From Stramenopiles sp. TOSAG23-6 (lineage: Eukaryota; Sar): DNA of 64,000 nt. Below are positions 46,593 through 58,299 of the stretch, one piece after another. The notes under the pieces were generated by a model that saw nothing but the letters and a program-made list of their open reading frames with translations, had not been told where the DNA came from and did no database searches. The stretch spans positions 1-64,000 of the forward strand of contig LT635911.1 in assembly GCA_900128565.1 (NCBI GenBank). Direction: 5' to 3'. Position 1 is the first letter of the stretch. Each line of letters starts with the position of its first letter. The translations under genes were made by a program, and so were the position numbers.

Positions 46593-46832
46593 TATCAAAT
46601 GTCAATGTTTGTTTTCAATAAGAGTAGCGTACCGGTGTGAAAATTATTGTTGGTGTTGTGTCAATCATGTGTGACTCGCGACGTCGCCTTCACTTTTTGA
46701 CACGTGTTGGTTGGCCAATTTGACACGAATTTGACACCAAAGTAAAATTTAAGCCCCCTTCGCGAGCCTTTTATTATTCTATATTCATTATTTCAAACCA
46801 GAAACGTCACTTCCAGTTTTACTAGTGAATAA
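46593..46832. promoter_or_regulatory. Divergent HCF101/kinesin promoter with CACGTG element
   Basis: CTTTTTGACACGTG occurs at 46693-46706, 101-114 bp upstream of the HCF101 ATG. It is identical to the element about 90-104 bp upstream of the mL49 ATG, and in the same orientation relative to the gene. A further CGCGACGTCGC palindrome lies just before it (46676-46686). Confidence 0.55.
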
Positions 46833-48158
46833 TATTCAGTTAAAATTGCCACTAAAAGGGGGCTAACGCCCATCTCGGCGTTTGTCCGTATCAAGCCGCT
46901 CGATGCTGAGCTCGGTGGAGGAACTGCCACCGCGAAGCACATTACAGCTTGGGATGCAGACGCTGGCACCATCTCGATGGAAACTGGTAGCCGGAAAGGA
47001 GTTCATTCTTTCGACTTCCCAAAATCAACACTAGCACCCGATTCCACCCAAGAACTTGTTTATAACACAATCGCTGCACCTCTTGTCTCTAAGTTTTGCG
47101 AGGGTTTTGATGTCGACTTGATTAGCTATGGACAAACAGGTTCAGGAAAAACGTTCACAATGTTTGGCCCACCACATAGTATGGCCAATACCGCAAAAGC
47201 ACTAAAAAGAAGTGGATCTAGTAGCAGTAACGATTCCAATGGAATCATCCTACCTGAGCATGGTTTTTTGTTACGATCTGGGTTGGATAGTCTTGCTGCT
47301 GTACAACGGCTTGTCTCAGCTGGACATAAAGCTGTGTTGCATGGTTCAATGATTGAATTATCAATTTTGTCCTTTACTAATCAAAGTTGCAAAGATTTAC
47401 TCAAAGGTATGGCAATCTGCTTCGTTGATGACGAATATCACTTGCAAGGTGCAGAGCAAATGGAGATAAAATCTGTCGCTGATGTGGTAAAACTTGCAGC
47501 AGCTGTTGAGACGCGGCTGACAAGAGGTACAAAGATGAACCTTGCAAGTTCGCGTAGTCACTGTGTTGCGCAACTTAAATTGACCGTGTTTGACTTATCA
47601 ACGGAATGTGTACGAGAGAGTCGATTACAGTTTTTTGACTTAATGGGAAGTGAACGATTTGTTGGGCAAAATGCGGCACATGATACTAGTAAAAGCAGTA
47701 AAGCTACTATGAGTGGTTGGGAGGGTATCTATTCTAACTTGAGTCTAATGGAATTATACAGTTCTATTGAGCTTGCTGCCAAGAACAGATATAGAAAAAA
47801 ACCAAAGGAAGACAAATCCATGATAGGGATGTTGTTGACAAAACTATTGGCGGGAAGCCTTCAAGGCTCAGCACTTACAGGAATGATCACATGTGTCTCA
47901 CAGTCTCCTCGCAATGGCGATGAAACATATTCTAGTCTCAAGTACGGAAACACAATGTCAAAATTACTTAATAAGGCAAAGCCACAACCAAAACTCCCGT
48001 TAAAACGTTTGCTCACCAAAGCGCGAAAACAATATACTGATGCAGCGGCAGTTATCAAGCGTGGTGTGGTAGCCAAGTACAAGGCAAAGCGAGAGGCACA
48101 GTTAGCGGCTTATTCACACAAGGTTGCTGTACTTGAAGGGTTACTTAATAAAATGTGA
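46833..48158 (+). CDS. Divergent kinesin motor protein, start codon unclear
   Basis: The frame is open from 46833. The first in-frame ATG is at 46977, but kinesin sequence begins before it (AFVRIKPLDAE at about 46875, the family 'VRVRPL' strand). So either a short upstream exon or a non-ATG start is missing. Motor motifs are P-loop GQTGSGKTFTMFGP, switch I NLASSRSH, switch II DLMGSER (usually DLAGSE), LTKLLAGSLQGSALTGMITCVSQ and SSLKYGNTMSKL. Only about 60 helical residues follow the motor, with no long stalk, so the protein (about 440 residues) is nearly a bare motor domain. The neck-proximal part is basic. Family placement is not possible by eye. Confidence 0.75.
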   Translation, partial: YSVKIATKRGLTPISAFVRIKPLDAELGGGTATAKHITAWDADAGTISMETGSRKGVHSFDFPKSTLAPDSTQELVYNTIAAPLVSKFCEGFDVDLISYGQTGSGKTFTMFGPPHSMANTAKALKRSGSSSSNDSNGIILPEHGFLLRSGLDSLAAVQRLVSAGHKAVLHGSMIELSILSFTNQSCKDLLKGMAICFVDDEYHLQGAEQMEIKSVADVVKLAAAVETRLTRGTKMNLASSRSHCVAQLKLTVFDLSTECVRESRLQFFDLMGSERFVGQNAAHDTSKSSKATMSGWEGIYSNLSLMELYSSIELAAKNRYRKKPKEDKSMIGMLLTKLLAGSLQGSALTGMITCVSQSPRNGDETYSSLKYGNTMSKLLNKAKPQPKLPLKRLLTKARKQYTDAAAVIKRGVVAKYKAKREAQLAAYSHKVAVLEGLLNKM

Positions 48159-48293
48159 ATACGGATTCATTTTGTTTATAATTAAATATACATTTGAATT
48201 ACTTCGCATTCACTGTATAAAAACTCCGTATAACTCATTCTCACCAACTAACCAATACACTAAAGCATGAGTTTATGAAAATAAAAAAATGGC

Positions 48294-49913
48294 TCAGCTA
48301 ATTTTGACCCATTTAATTTGAGGGTTATTTTTTTGAATATTTTGTTTGTCATATCCAAAATCTTCACGACGAAAGACTTTTGCTTTATTCCAAGGACCAC
48401 TTTGCTTCTTGGTGTTCTCTTTTGTACTATTGAAAGATCCTGTTCTTGCTGCAATATATACACCATTTCCTACGTCCTCTATATCTTTTTGATCTTCTGT
48501 ACTGGAAACAGTATATGTACCATCTTTATTTACCCTTAAATTCTTCTTCATTGAAGACATCACTTGATAAACTGTCCCATTTTTGTTATGAGTAGGAATT
48601 GATAAATGGGAGAGTGGCAATTCTTGTGGAACATCGTGTACTCTACGTACTTGTTTTTTTGGAGCTCCACTTGATAAATTTGTCACGAGTTCAGATGCTG
48701 TATTTTTCCAACCATCAAACATATCATAATCATGTATTCCTACCTCAGTAGCAAAACCCGATTTATCTTCTACAAATCCTTTCCCATCACTAATGAAACC
48801 ACAATCATGCATCACTGTACATGGTGTAGTTTTTTTAGCACGTGGAATTGAACATGCAGGTGAATGTACTCTATGACAATAAGAAAAGCATCGAGCACCA
48901 ATGGCACAATTTTTTTGTTTAGGGCAAATCAAACAAGCATTATTATTGGGGCCATCATAGGCCAGTGGAGATGACATCATACCTGTTGTTTTCTTTTCAT
49001 CTTCAGTTCCTTCAGGGTGAATAATTACATGATGTATATCATGTGGCGATCTAACATGTAAACCACTTCCTAATAACTTCTCTGCTTTCGCGTTGGTTTC
49101 GACACCCATAACATTCCCTCTATCTGTTTTTTTAGATCTTACAATCTTTGCAGCTGCCGTCAGTGGTTTAGACTTTGGAGGAATGCCTCCCACTTTCATT
49201 ATAGTTAAAGGTTTTTTAGTGCCGGGATATGCAACGTCTGCAATAGCCGCATCAAGTTCATGTTTAAGAGTAGCTGGGATATTTGGTGGTAATTGGGGAA
49301 GAGTTTTTTTCTTATTTTCTTCATTTTTCACTTGAGGAGGTAGAATATAATTGTTCTTATCCTTTGTAGATTTACTCTTTGTGTGATTAGAATTGGCACT
49401 CATTACATTATTATCATTTGGGTTCGCATCGCTTACAATCTTTGCAATATGGGATACGGGTTGAGGAGAAATATCTACAACCAGTGACTTTCCTGTGTCA
49501 AAGTTTTCAGTATCTACAATAGCCTTATTTGGTGTAGATAAAGGCGGGGTCGTCCCCTTTGATACGGGAACAGCTGTTGAAATTCCTTTGATCTTTGATA
49601 CGGGAACATCTGTTGAAATTCCTTTGATTGTAGGATTTTTATACTCCCCAACAACTCCATTCAGTGTGGATTGAAGGGAAGTTGTTTTTTCGGCAGATTG
49701 AGGGATATTCACATCTGATGTAGATTTCAGTACAGCAGCTCTCGTAATTCCCTTTGTTGTTGGCTTTTCAGTTTCTACGACGTGTGGTTCTGGTTCATTT
49801 ACAACATCAGAACTTGTTGTGTCATCCGCCTCGTGTGCATTTAACGATCGTAGTAAAAACAGTGAAATAAGTAAAAGTAGGTAGACGTGTAGCAATGGTG
49901 TACTAAGTTTCAT
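48294..49913 (-). CDS. Secreted low-complexity protein with small Cys-rich domain
   Basis: The product is 539 residues. The signal peptide is clear (MKLSTPLLHVYLLLLISLFLLRSLNA). Residues 30-250 are disordered, with repeated (I)KGIST(D/A)VPVSK units and many Thr, Pro and Lys. Residues 320-375 hold a cysteine cluster (NNACLICPKQKNCAIGARCFSYCHR, then SPACSIPR and CTVMHDCGF). A basic C-terminal region with no membrane anchor follows. I do not recognise the family. Like the saposin-like gene 4 kb away, it encodes a signal peptide, a repetitive Ser/Thr/Pro stretch and a compact Cys-rich part, but the two do not obviously align. Confidence 0.65.
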   Translation of the reverse strand: MKLSTPLLHVYLLLLISLFLLRSLNAHEADDTTSSDVVNEPEPHVVETEKPTTKGITRAAVLKSTSDVNIPQSAEKTTSLQSTLNGVVGEYKNPTIKGISTDVPVSKIKGISTAVPVSKGTTPPLSTPNKAIVDTENFDTGKSLVVDISPQPVSHIAKIVSDANPNDNNVMSANSNHTKSKSTKDKNNYILPPQVKNEENKKKTLPQLPPNIPATLKHELDAAIADVAYPGTKKPLTIMKVGGIPPKSKPLTAAAKIVRSKKTDRGNVMGVETNAKAEKLLGSGLHVRSPHDIHHVIIHPEGTEDEKKTTGMMSSPLAYDGPNNNACLICPKQKNCAIGARCFSYCHRVHSPACSIPRAKKTTPCTVMHDCGFISDGKGFVEDKSGFATEVGIHDYDMFDGWKNTASELVTNLSSGAPKKQVRRVHDVPQELPLSHLSIPTHNKNGTVYQVMSSMKKNLRVNKDGTYTVSSTEDQKDIEDVGNGVYIAARTGSFNSTKENTKKQSGPWNKAKVFRREDFGYDKQNIQKNNPQIKWVKIS

Positions 49914-50328
49914 TTTGTAGTGGGTGTTTTATATTTGAGTATGAAGAATAATGATGAAAACTTGAAGTTTGATTTGAAAATTTCAAAAAAAAGAACTTCT
50001 TGTTTCAAAAACCGCCGGTTGAGACAGACCTGTTTCTGGACACAAAAAATCTCCGATATTTCGGTTACTCGTTTATACACACAAGTGTGTGCGTTTCGTT
50101 TTTTAGTAACCACTTGCTTATATCTTTAATATCTTTTTATTTTAAGAAGAGATATTCAGAAATAATATAGCATTTTCCATATATATTTAATCTATTCTGT
50201 AATCAGTAGTCTATCGAAAACTTTTGTACGAGAAACTCCGTATTACTTTACGTTTCAACATCAGGAAAATTAGCTCCTGGGTAAACTCCTAAACAGTTAT
50301 TTCCAAAACTTCTTCTGTTTCTCATATT
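49914..50328. promoter_or_regulatory. Divergent intergenic region, secreted protein and large unknown gene
   Basis: This 415 bp AT-rich stretch has CACACAAGTGTGTG, a near-palindrome, at about 50079-50092. A short open frame (49920-50129) has no coding support. Nothing else was recognised. Confidence 0.35.
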
Positions 50329-53300
50329 ATGTTTAGCAATAAACCAGAATCAGATGATGATTTAATTTCTAATGGTGATGCGTGGCTTAAATCTCCTAAT
50401 TTACTAAATTCTCAGTTGAATGGTGTGAAAAAAGCATTAGTAAAACTGACGCAAAATGAAAATTCAACGGAAAGCTCTTCAACAGTAACTTCAAATGTGA
50501 GCGATATCACAGTGATGGACTATCTTTTGGAATCCATGGTAAGACATCTACGTATTCGTCCTGGGCAAGCCTTTGCCCTCCTCACAATGAACAGAGATGC
50601 TTTGAGATCTTTTTTTCGACACGGAATTTCACCAGCAAATGAAAAAAAGACAAATAAGTCATTGAATTTTGATGTTCTTATAAATTGGATGAATGGAATA
50701 TATGATACAGCAATATCAAAAACATCGTGTTTTCGTTTATTCACTGATGTATCACATGTCTTATTTCTTTTAAGTATATTGAGAAGTGGAATCTTGTCAA
50801 CTTCAGAAGATTTGTCAGCCGCTAGTTGTAGAGCTTTGGCAGCGACCATCACAACAATTAAAATTTCTTATTCCAACACTACTAAAAACCGTTTCATTCA
50901 AACGACAAATGATACAACAAATAATATTGGTGATCAGTCAGGAAATTATGATAAAAACTCAAATGACTCAAAAATGTCAAAAATATTGAATGGTTTCCCG
51001 CTATGGTTTTGGAGTTGGTTTTTGCTACCAGATCAAAAAGTTATTAAAAATATGTACAATCTCAATGTCTCAAATAAAAACTTCTCCAACGGTGACCAAA
51101 TATCAGTATTTGGGGTAAATGATGACAGTAAAAATAAATCCGGTGATATACAAATGAGTAATATTGGTACGAGTGGTGGTCTTAGTGCACTCATCTGGGT
51201 TTGTCAGTTCAGTCCAAACTCTGTATCATCAATTGTTGGCTGTATCGCAGAGATCGTTCAGTATTCAGATTCAAATAATTCAGAAAAAAATCTGGCACAA
51301 TTAAGTTTATCTAGTATTCTTGGACAACACTTACAGACAAATATTTCCGTGAACAGAGCAGTAATGCTTCAATGTGAAGATTCATTACAAGAGAAACGAC
51401 AAAAATCACTTAAATTGCGCAATTTGAAAGGTAATACAACAAATTCCAAGGCAGTTACCTCTGAAGTACTTGAAGTGGCGCGCGTTCATCTTGAAGTTTT
51501 GCATTTGATGATGAAACCACTCGCTCAGTTTAAAAAGACACGAGATATAATGGCAACTTCTGAAATTATATCTGATTTGGCGTCAAAGGCATTCGAACTT
51601 ATCAATGAATGTTCAAAACAACAGGGAGCAATAAATACATATTTTGGATTTGAAGGTGAGACAAAAATTTTGGCCACCCTAGAAAGTCAAATGAATGAAT
51701 GTCATTCTGAAGCTGTCATTTTTCTATGTGAACTCTGGAAATGTTATCCTGATTGTGTGGACCGGTGTAATCTTTCTATAACACCAACAACAACAAAACC
51801 GGGAAATAACCAAAATGAAAATGGTGAAAACTTCGTACGTCCTTTGCCTCTTTTGATTGTAAATGTTTTAAAAAGTGGCGCTCGAGATACAAAATTGGCA
51901 ACAGCATTAACGTCTATTGCATGCTTGTTCAATTTGCTCGATATATTTTCTCCAAATAAGTTACAAAAGAAAAATAACAAAATGAAAACAGCAATGTTCG
52001 AAACGGTGCAAGAGAAGCAAAACCTCAACAATAATGCAGGCGCGAGCTCCTCCTTAATTCAGCAAGCTAATCAAGAATCCGAAGGAACTGCAGGGCCACA
52101 TATATTTAAAACTTTAATATTCCTATTAGTGGAAAGCTTTTCGGATGATATGACAAACCATTTCCTTGCGAGCAATTTCGTTAATGTTTTGAGGAGAAAT
52201 CCTGGTTTACCCGTTAATCTTGTGGCTGATCCGTTTACAAAGCAAATTTCACTTACAGGTTATAAAAACAATCAATTGGATATGGTTGTAGAAATTGCCA
52301 GACATCCAAAGCTTGGTATCAAACATGCAATACAGTTGCTTGATTTTTTAATTGCGACTGGCATACATGATCATCCTTTTTCCCATTTTGTATATGTTCC
52401 GATAGGAATGCTATTGAAAAGATTTGGGCGAACAGAATCTGTATCTGTTCATATTGCTCGATGTTGCTCTACTTCACTCGGAATCGTTGTCCAAGAAGAG
52501 TTATCTAATGTAAGCAGTGATTCGTGTCGGGAAATGTATGTACCACCAACGATAATTCACCAAAGAGCAATCCTTGAATTACTTTTATTTATCATTAATT
52601 TGCACATTACGCCAATTAATGAAAAAATGCGACAAGTGATTTGTGATAAGCATAGACGTTACATTAACACACACTGTGGCGCAATGCACGCTGGTATTGC
52701 ATCATTACTACGATATTGGGGTNTTAATGAAGAAATTAAGTCGGTGAATGCAAAGGAAGTATTGATGGCCGTTGACCACAGTAAAAAAAGTAAACGAAGA
52801 AGCTTGGCGGGTAAAAGGAATAAAGTGGACCCACCACAAACAAATCAAATGCAATATCTTCTTCAAGGCATAATACTTGATGCCAACGGTATTCCAATTT
52901 CAACAAATATTAGACAACTTTCTTCTTCAGGTTCTGTTCAAAGAATACAGAAAAATCAACTTGTTAAAGATAGAGAAAATGTGTTACAGTCTTCTCCAAA
53001 AACAAAGGAGTCTAAAGGTGGAAAAGGAAGTACTCAAAGTTCTCGAAAAAATATACCAAAAAATATACCACCGACTACATCAACTGCTGGAAATGTAATG
53101 AAACTAACTGATGCTAAGTTGAATGAAGAGCGAGAAAAGCGAAAAGCACTATTTTCAAACCCTGAAAACGTCGATGAGAGAAAAACAGGAATAAAAGTAG
53201 CACAGGCGAGACATCGATCAAAGGTTGAAGAATCAGAAAATGTTCAAATGCGTGAAAAACTGTTACGTGAGAAAACCAGTATAATGCGTAAGTTAAAAAA

Positions 53301-53481
53301 TGCCGCTATTTTACGAAAGAAAAGACTGAGAGAAGAAAATGCAGATGGGGATTCTTCTGCTGATGCTCAAAGAAGAAAAAAAGTTATTTTACTTCTTGGA
53401 CAAGCACGATCGGTACTAGCCCAAAGTAAACATGCAAAGAAGAAGAAGTTGTTGTTATTTTCAAGTTGTTGTGTTTTGTGA
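50329..53481 (+). CDS. Large helical-repeat protein of unknown family, 3' end replaced at repeat junction
   Basis: The open frame is 1050 codons. Residues 1-830 look like alpha-helical HEAT/ARM-type repeats (for example VARHPKL-like EIARHPKLGIKHAIQLLDFL and HIFKTLIFLLVESFSDDM) interrupted by polar inserts. Residues 830-1035 are basic and disordered or coiled (REKRKALFSNPENVDERK, LREKTSIMRKLKNAAILRKKRLREE). The inverted-repeat arm begins at 53436, so the last 14 residues (KKKKLLLFSSCCVL) and the stop come from the arm and are probably not the native end. I considered Integrator subunit 1 but cannot support it. An N at 52723 blurs one codon. Confidence 0.65.
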   Translation: MFSNKPESDDDLISNGDAWLKSPNLLNSQLNGVKKALVKLTQNENSTESSSTVTSNVSDITVMDYLLESMVRHLRIRPGQAFALLTMNRDALRSFFRHGISPANEKKTNKSLNFDVLINWMNGIYDTAISKTSCFRLFTDVSHVLFLLSILRSGILSTSEDLSAASCRALAATITTIKISYSNTTKNRFIQTTNDTTNNIGDQSGNYDKNSNDSKMSKILNGFPLWFWSWFLLPDQKVIKNMYNLNVSNKNFSNGDQISVFGVNDDSKNKSGDIQMSNIGTSGGLSALIWVCQFSPNSVSSIVGCIAEIVQYSDSNNSEKNLAQLSLSSILGQHLQTNISVNRAVMLQCEDSLQEKRQKSLKLRNLKGNTTNSKAVTSEVLEVARVHLEVLHLMMKPLAQFKKTRDIMATSEIISDLASKAFELINECSKQQGAINTYFGFEGETKILATLESQMNECHSEAVIFLCELWKCYPDCVDRCNLSITPTTTKPGNNQNENGENFVRPLPLLIVNVLKSGARDTKLATALTSIACLFNLLDIFSPNKLQKKNNKMKTAMFETVQEKQNLNNNAGASSSLIQQANQESEGTAGPHIFKTLIFLLVESFSDDMTNHFLASNFVNVLRRNPGLPVNLVADPFTKQISLTGYKNNQLDMVVEIARHPKLGIKHAIQLLDFLIATGIHDHPFSHFVYVPIGMLLKRFGRTESVSVHIARCCSTSLGIVVQEELSNVSSDSCREMYVPPTIIHQRAILELLLFIINLHITPINEKMRQVICDKHRRYINTHCGAMHAGIASLLRYWGXNEEIKSVNAKEVLMAVDHSKKSKRRSLAGKRNKVDPPQTNQMQYLLQGIILDANGIPISTNIRQLSSSGSVQRIQKNQLVKDRENVLQSSPKTKESKGGKGSTQSSRKNIPKNIPPTTSTAGNVMKLTDAKLNEEREKRKALFSNPENVDERKTGIKVAQARHRSKVEESENVQMREKLLREKTSIMRKLKNAAILRKKRLREENADGDSSADAQRRKKVILLLGQARSVLAQSKHAKKKKLLLFSSCCVL

Positions 53482-53788
53482 CTTTTTGAACTTTCGCGCT
53501 CCTGTTCCAAAAAATTTTATTATTTGATTTTTTGTGATATTTGATTTCGTGCGCTTAAACAAAATAAAAAACAAAATATAAAAAACAAAATATTTTAAAA
53601 GTCGCTTTTTTAAAGTTTTTTATAGTGATCAAATTCATAGTGCACATCACACGCGACAAATAGACATAATATAGTAAAAAAAATCGGAGTTAGTAAAGAA
53701 TATCCACACCCATTCATTATTTTCTTTTTCGAATAGATTATTTTCATTATTTTTCCAACTTATTAAGCTTGTCTTTGACTCATTTAAT
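53482..53788. other. Intergenic part of the right arm (mirror of 25918-26224)
   Basis: This 307 bp AT-rich DNA holds the 3' flank of the POLR1B copy. It is the exact mirror of the left arm, with no independent feature. Confidence 0.6.
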
Positions 53789-56700
53789 TTATGATACTTC
53801 CACACCCATTCTGATATTCATAGCTGCAAGTTCATTAGCTAAATAACGTACAACATAAGGCATCGATGTTTGCTTTATGTTTTTACTATTACAAGAGCGG
53901 CATTGTAAAGCATTTTGGGCAGTTTCGTGCATGATTTTACCTCCAGGAATTGCTGCGCCGCCTTTTCTGTGATATTGGAATCCGAGCATTGACCCACAAC
54001 TAGAACATACCCATGCATTATGTCTATCTGAACTATTGCAAAGACGATCTTGCAAGAGGAAAGATGTTCCATGAGCAATGAGAGAATCGCGTTCCATTTC
54101 ACCAAAACGGATTCCACCACCTCGTTTACGGCCTTTTACAGGTTGCATTGTGAGTGAATTCATTGGTCCAGTTGATCTTACCTGAGATTTATCGCTGACC
54201 ATATGTCGAAGTCTTTGATAATAAACACAACCAATGAAAATATCTGCTTGCATTTCTTCACCTGTAATTCCAGAGTACATAGGTTCACTACCATAGTAAT
54301 TGTAACCTGCAGCTTTTAGTTGTTCACCCATGTAATCTACAGCACGGTGATTTTCATCAAAGCGAAAAGGAGTTGAATCTTGAAAATGACCATGAAGAGC
54401 TCCAGCTTTACCAGCCATGCTTTCAACAAGCATACCAATTGTCATACGAGAAGGGAAAGCATGTGGATTGATAATAATATCAGGCGACATTCCACTTTCA
54501 GTAAATGGCATATCTTGTTGCGGATATAGAAAGGATAATACACCTTTTTGTCCATGACGACTTGAAAATTTATCTCCTACTACTGGATTACGATTGTATC
54601 GTAGCTTCATACTAATTTTGGTAAATTCAGATTTGCCCATACCAGGACCAAGAAGTTGTACATCTTCCACAACACATGGTTCATTATCTTTATATACTCC
54701 GTAGTGACCTATACCCGTAGTCTTATCTACAGTACAATACATAGCATCACCTTTGACAAGTCTTGTTCCGACACGTGGAAGACCATCCGAATCGATATTC
54801 TCTGCGCCTTGTTGTTGTCCTTTGCCATGTGTGGTATTTCCATTACATTCACTTACATTTCCTTCAACCGGAACTTCAACTCCAAAACGTTCTTTTGGAT
54901 TGGCTTCGCGTTCGCACAAGTCAACAGTTTTCACTTTGTACACAGATGCATGTCCAAAGCCACGATCATACGACCCTTTACCAATAATCATTGCATCTTC
55001 CATATCATAACCAGTATAACTCAATACAGCAACAACAGCATTACATCCATTACTGTGGTCATCAATACGATAGTGAACCTGTGCTTTATTTTGAACAATA
55101 GGCGCTTGTGCATGTTGAATGCGATACATTTTATTATCACGACGATTAATCCAATTGTGACATGGTGTCCCCATTGTTTGTTTACCCATCTGACACTGGT
55201 ACATATTACGCGGACTTTGGTTCATATCCGAAAAAGGTGTTAGACTAGCAACTACAGAGAGAATATTCATAGGATCGATTTCACGATGAGTAGCGTCTTC
55301 AGCTTCTGCATCCTGACAACCAATTGACATAAACATCTGCTCAAATGTACCTATCCACTCGGGAGCATTTGCACCAAGATGGTGAACTGGACGAACCAAT
55401 CGGGCAGCTTCAGCTGCAAGATATAGTCCAGGAAATGGTCCACCTCCTTCAGCAGACATTGGTAGTACTAATGCACATTCTAGATCCACAGGAACGCCTC
55501 GATTTTTACCGATTAATTTCACATCTGAGCATTCTGAAACTGGTGTAAGGTAACTACTGTTACACTTGCCAGCAGCTACACGAGATGCTAACTCTGTTAC
55601 TTTAATTCTACGTAATTCAGACACCATTTTAGTTGCACGTCCAACGGCAACAGCACCAATGACGCGCCCATCAAGCAATACTGGAAGATATCCCTTGCCT
55701 TCACCATCAACAGATTGAGAACGAGGTAGAAGCAATCTCGTATCTTCAACATCTGGAATCATTCCTAATGCAACCAATACACTTGGAAGTCTGGAAGTAT
55801 CCTGAGCTTGTGGAACAATTCTATTGTGTATAATTAATAAAACAAAATGTATACAATGAGTTGGTTGTGATATTGATTGTGACATTGATAATTAAAATAT
55901 ATTGATTGAAAATTCTAATTGATTGATTGTATTATAGTGATCATCCGGCAAGAAAATGGTGGGGTGCTTGCCTGCTGTCTACAAGACGCCCGTTGAAGCT
56001 TCTTTAAGTCTGGAGCGGCACATTGACAAAAATGTCAATAATTTGTAATCATTTCACTAGTTATACAAAAAACAATAGAATGTTACAGAAAACAAAGAAA
56101 GAAAAACAAAAAAGAAAGAATTTGTTTCGTTCAAAAAAACTTACCTTGCAGCGGCACATAAATGACTAAGAAGTCCACATGGGGAACCATCAGGAGTATG
56201 AACACAGCATAAAAATCCCCACGATTCCGGCAACAGTTTACGTACCGTTGTTGTTTTCATTTCCGCAAAAAATCTACCTCGATGTACATGTATTTTGGAA
56301 AAATATTTCAAAAAAAAAACTAAAATTTGTTAGGTACGAAATGTCGTACGAAAAAAAATTAGATAAAAAAATTGAAAAAAAATAAAACGTACTGATCGAA
56401 AATGAGCAATATACCGCAACCAATTCAATTTCTCTGCTATAATAGTAAATCCGGAATTCTGCATCAGATCAAGACCTGACGTAGATCTCAAATTACCAGT
56501 AGCAAGAAAATAGTATAATTCTTTACCTAAATCTTTTTGGCGGTCTAACGATCGTTTAATGTATGTTTCACTGTTGAATGACACACGAGAGCTATCACGG
56601 CGTAGATCAGCAAGAATAAATTGTTTTACATTAAGCATGAAGTCTTCGATTTTTTCTTTAAGAATTTTAATGTACAAATGACCAGAAGTGAGGATTTCGT

Positions 56701-57988
56701 GTGATGAAAGAGCATCAGAATTATCAGCGACACTCGTACCTTCAACAAAAGAGAAAAGTTTGCGAAGCATAAATAACAAAAGACTAAACTTTGCACTATC
56801 CGCATTATCGTTCACAATCTTAGATGACTGACTAAGATGCACAAAAATATGACGATGCAACAAAGCACGGCCAACCTGTGCATCAGACATTAATTCACAC
56901 GATAGTCCTTGTTGCAACAAAACACGGAATCGAGCACCAAGGTAAGCTAAACACTGTGTACGAGAATACATATCACCATATGTACGCCCATCTCTAAGAA
57001 TAACTTCTACATGATCAGCAACAAATGAAGAACTCTTATTTACCTTATCAGTTGATGAATTATTCCCCGTACCAACGAGACGATCGTAAATCTCACGATC
57101 AGTTACTTCTTTTAGTGCTCGCATTAAAAGAATTACTGGAACAAAAAACTCTTGTTTACGCACAAGAAATCTAACCATAACATTACCATCAGTTTGGTAG
57201 TGACAAGTTACAGTAGTACCAGATTGATCTGCAGTCACAGATCGAATTGAAGTTGCTTTAGAGGAATACTTCGGACCACGATTTGCAAAAGACGGACGAT
57301 CAAGAGATTGTACCATATTTCTCCGTGGGATTTGTAACATACGGATACAACGTTCGATACCATTACATACAAAATATCCACCAAATTCATCCGCATCCTC
57401 ATGACGACGTACAAGTTCTTTTGGAGACAAACCATTCAGGTGACAACGGTCAGAACGAACCATGATTGGAATATCTCCAACTTTTTGTTGCATACGAATA
57501 ACTGTACCATTATTAACACGTCGACAAATAGTCAACCAAAGTGGCGCATCATACGTTGTACCAAGTTGTCTACATTCTGCTGGAAAACATCGAGAGTCAA
57601 GGGAATCATCTGACCTAGTGGGGTAGCCAATCTCAGCGTCTTCAATCCACAACTGGAGAACATCTCCGTCACGTTCTTCCTCTGAAGACTCCGAATCACT
57701 ATCATCAGAACTAGATGATCCTGAAGAGCTAGACGAATCTGCTCGGGTATTGTGTTTCTTTGTATTTATGTTTGATTTCTTCTTCTTTTGCTTTGCATTA
57801 TCCATTGTAATAACAGTTGGATAAGTTGCAAGGCTATTAATAGCTGCTTCAAGACCATCATGAATCACATAGTTGAACGATTCTATATGAGGGGATACTA
57901 GCTCCTTCAAATGTTCAGAAGCATTTAGAGGATATGCACCAGGTATAGAACTGGGTGTACTCTTCTGTAAAGAGCCAACGGTAGCCAT
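53789..57988 (-). CDS. POLR1B: Second copy of POLR1B (mirror of 21718-25917)
   Basis: Exons on the minus strand are 57988-56393, 56287-56145 and 55820-53789. The protein is identical to the left-arm copy over all 1256 residues, including the introner-like intron and the 324 bp GT-AG intron. There is no synonymous difference that I could see, so this is either an extremely recent duplication or the same locus represented twice. All catalytic and zinc-finger motifs are intact. Confidence 0.9.
56288..56392 (-). mobile_element. Mirror copy of introner-like intron E4
   Basis: Identical to 23314-23418 in reverse complement, inside the second POLR1B copy. It does not count as an independent insertion. 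Confidence 0.9.
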
Positions 57989-58299
57989 GGCCCCTGGAAG
58001 AGCACCTCGATATTATATGTGAGGGCGCCTCTGATATATACAACTAAGTACTTTGTAGCACTCCTTCCTTCAACCTCGAGTGAAAATTAAACTGACTCTC
58101 AGCGCGATTACACGAAATCTTTAAAATTCAGCTGCTACTAGTAGTCAACAATTGTATGTAACTGACATGAGAGAGACACTACTACTAATATGCTTGGTAC
58201 CCCCCCATACAAACAAATTGAAAGATTGATCAGCACCACGCCATGTTTTCGGCCACATGGCCAAGGAATCACTGAAAATGCCAGAATAAAGATTTAGAT

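Noticed and set aside
50329-53435. Integrator complex subunit 1
   Set aside because: Only a short helical stretch (ARHPKLG..AIQLLD) hinted at it; order and length of other segments could not be matched by eye.
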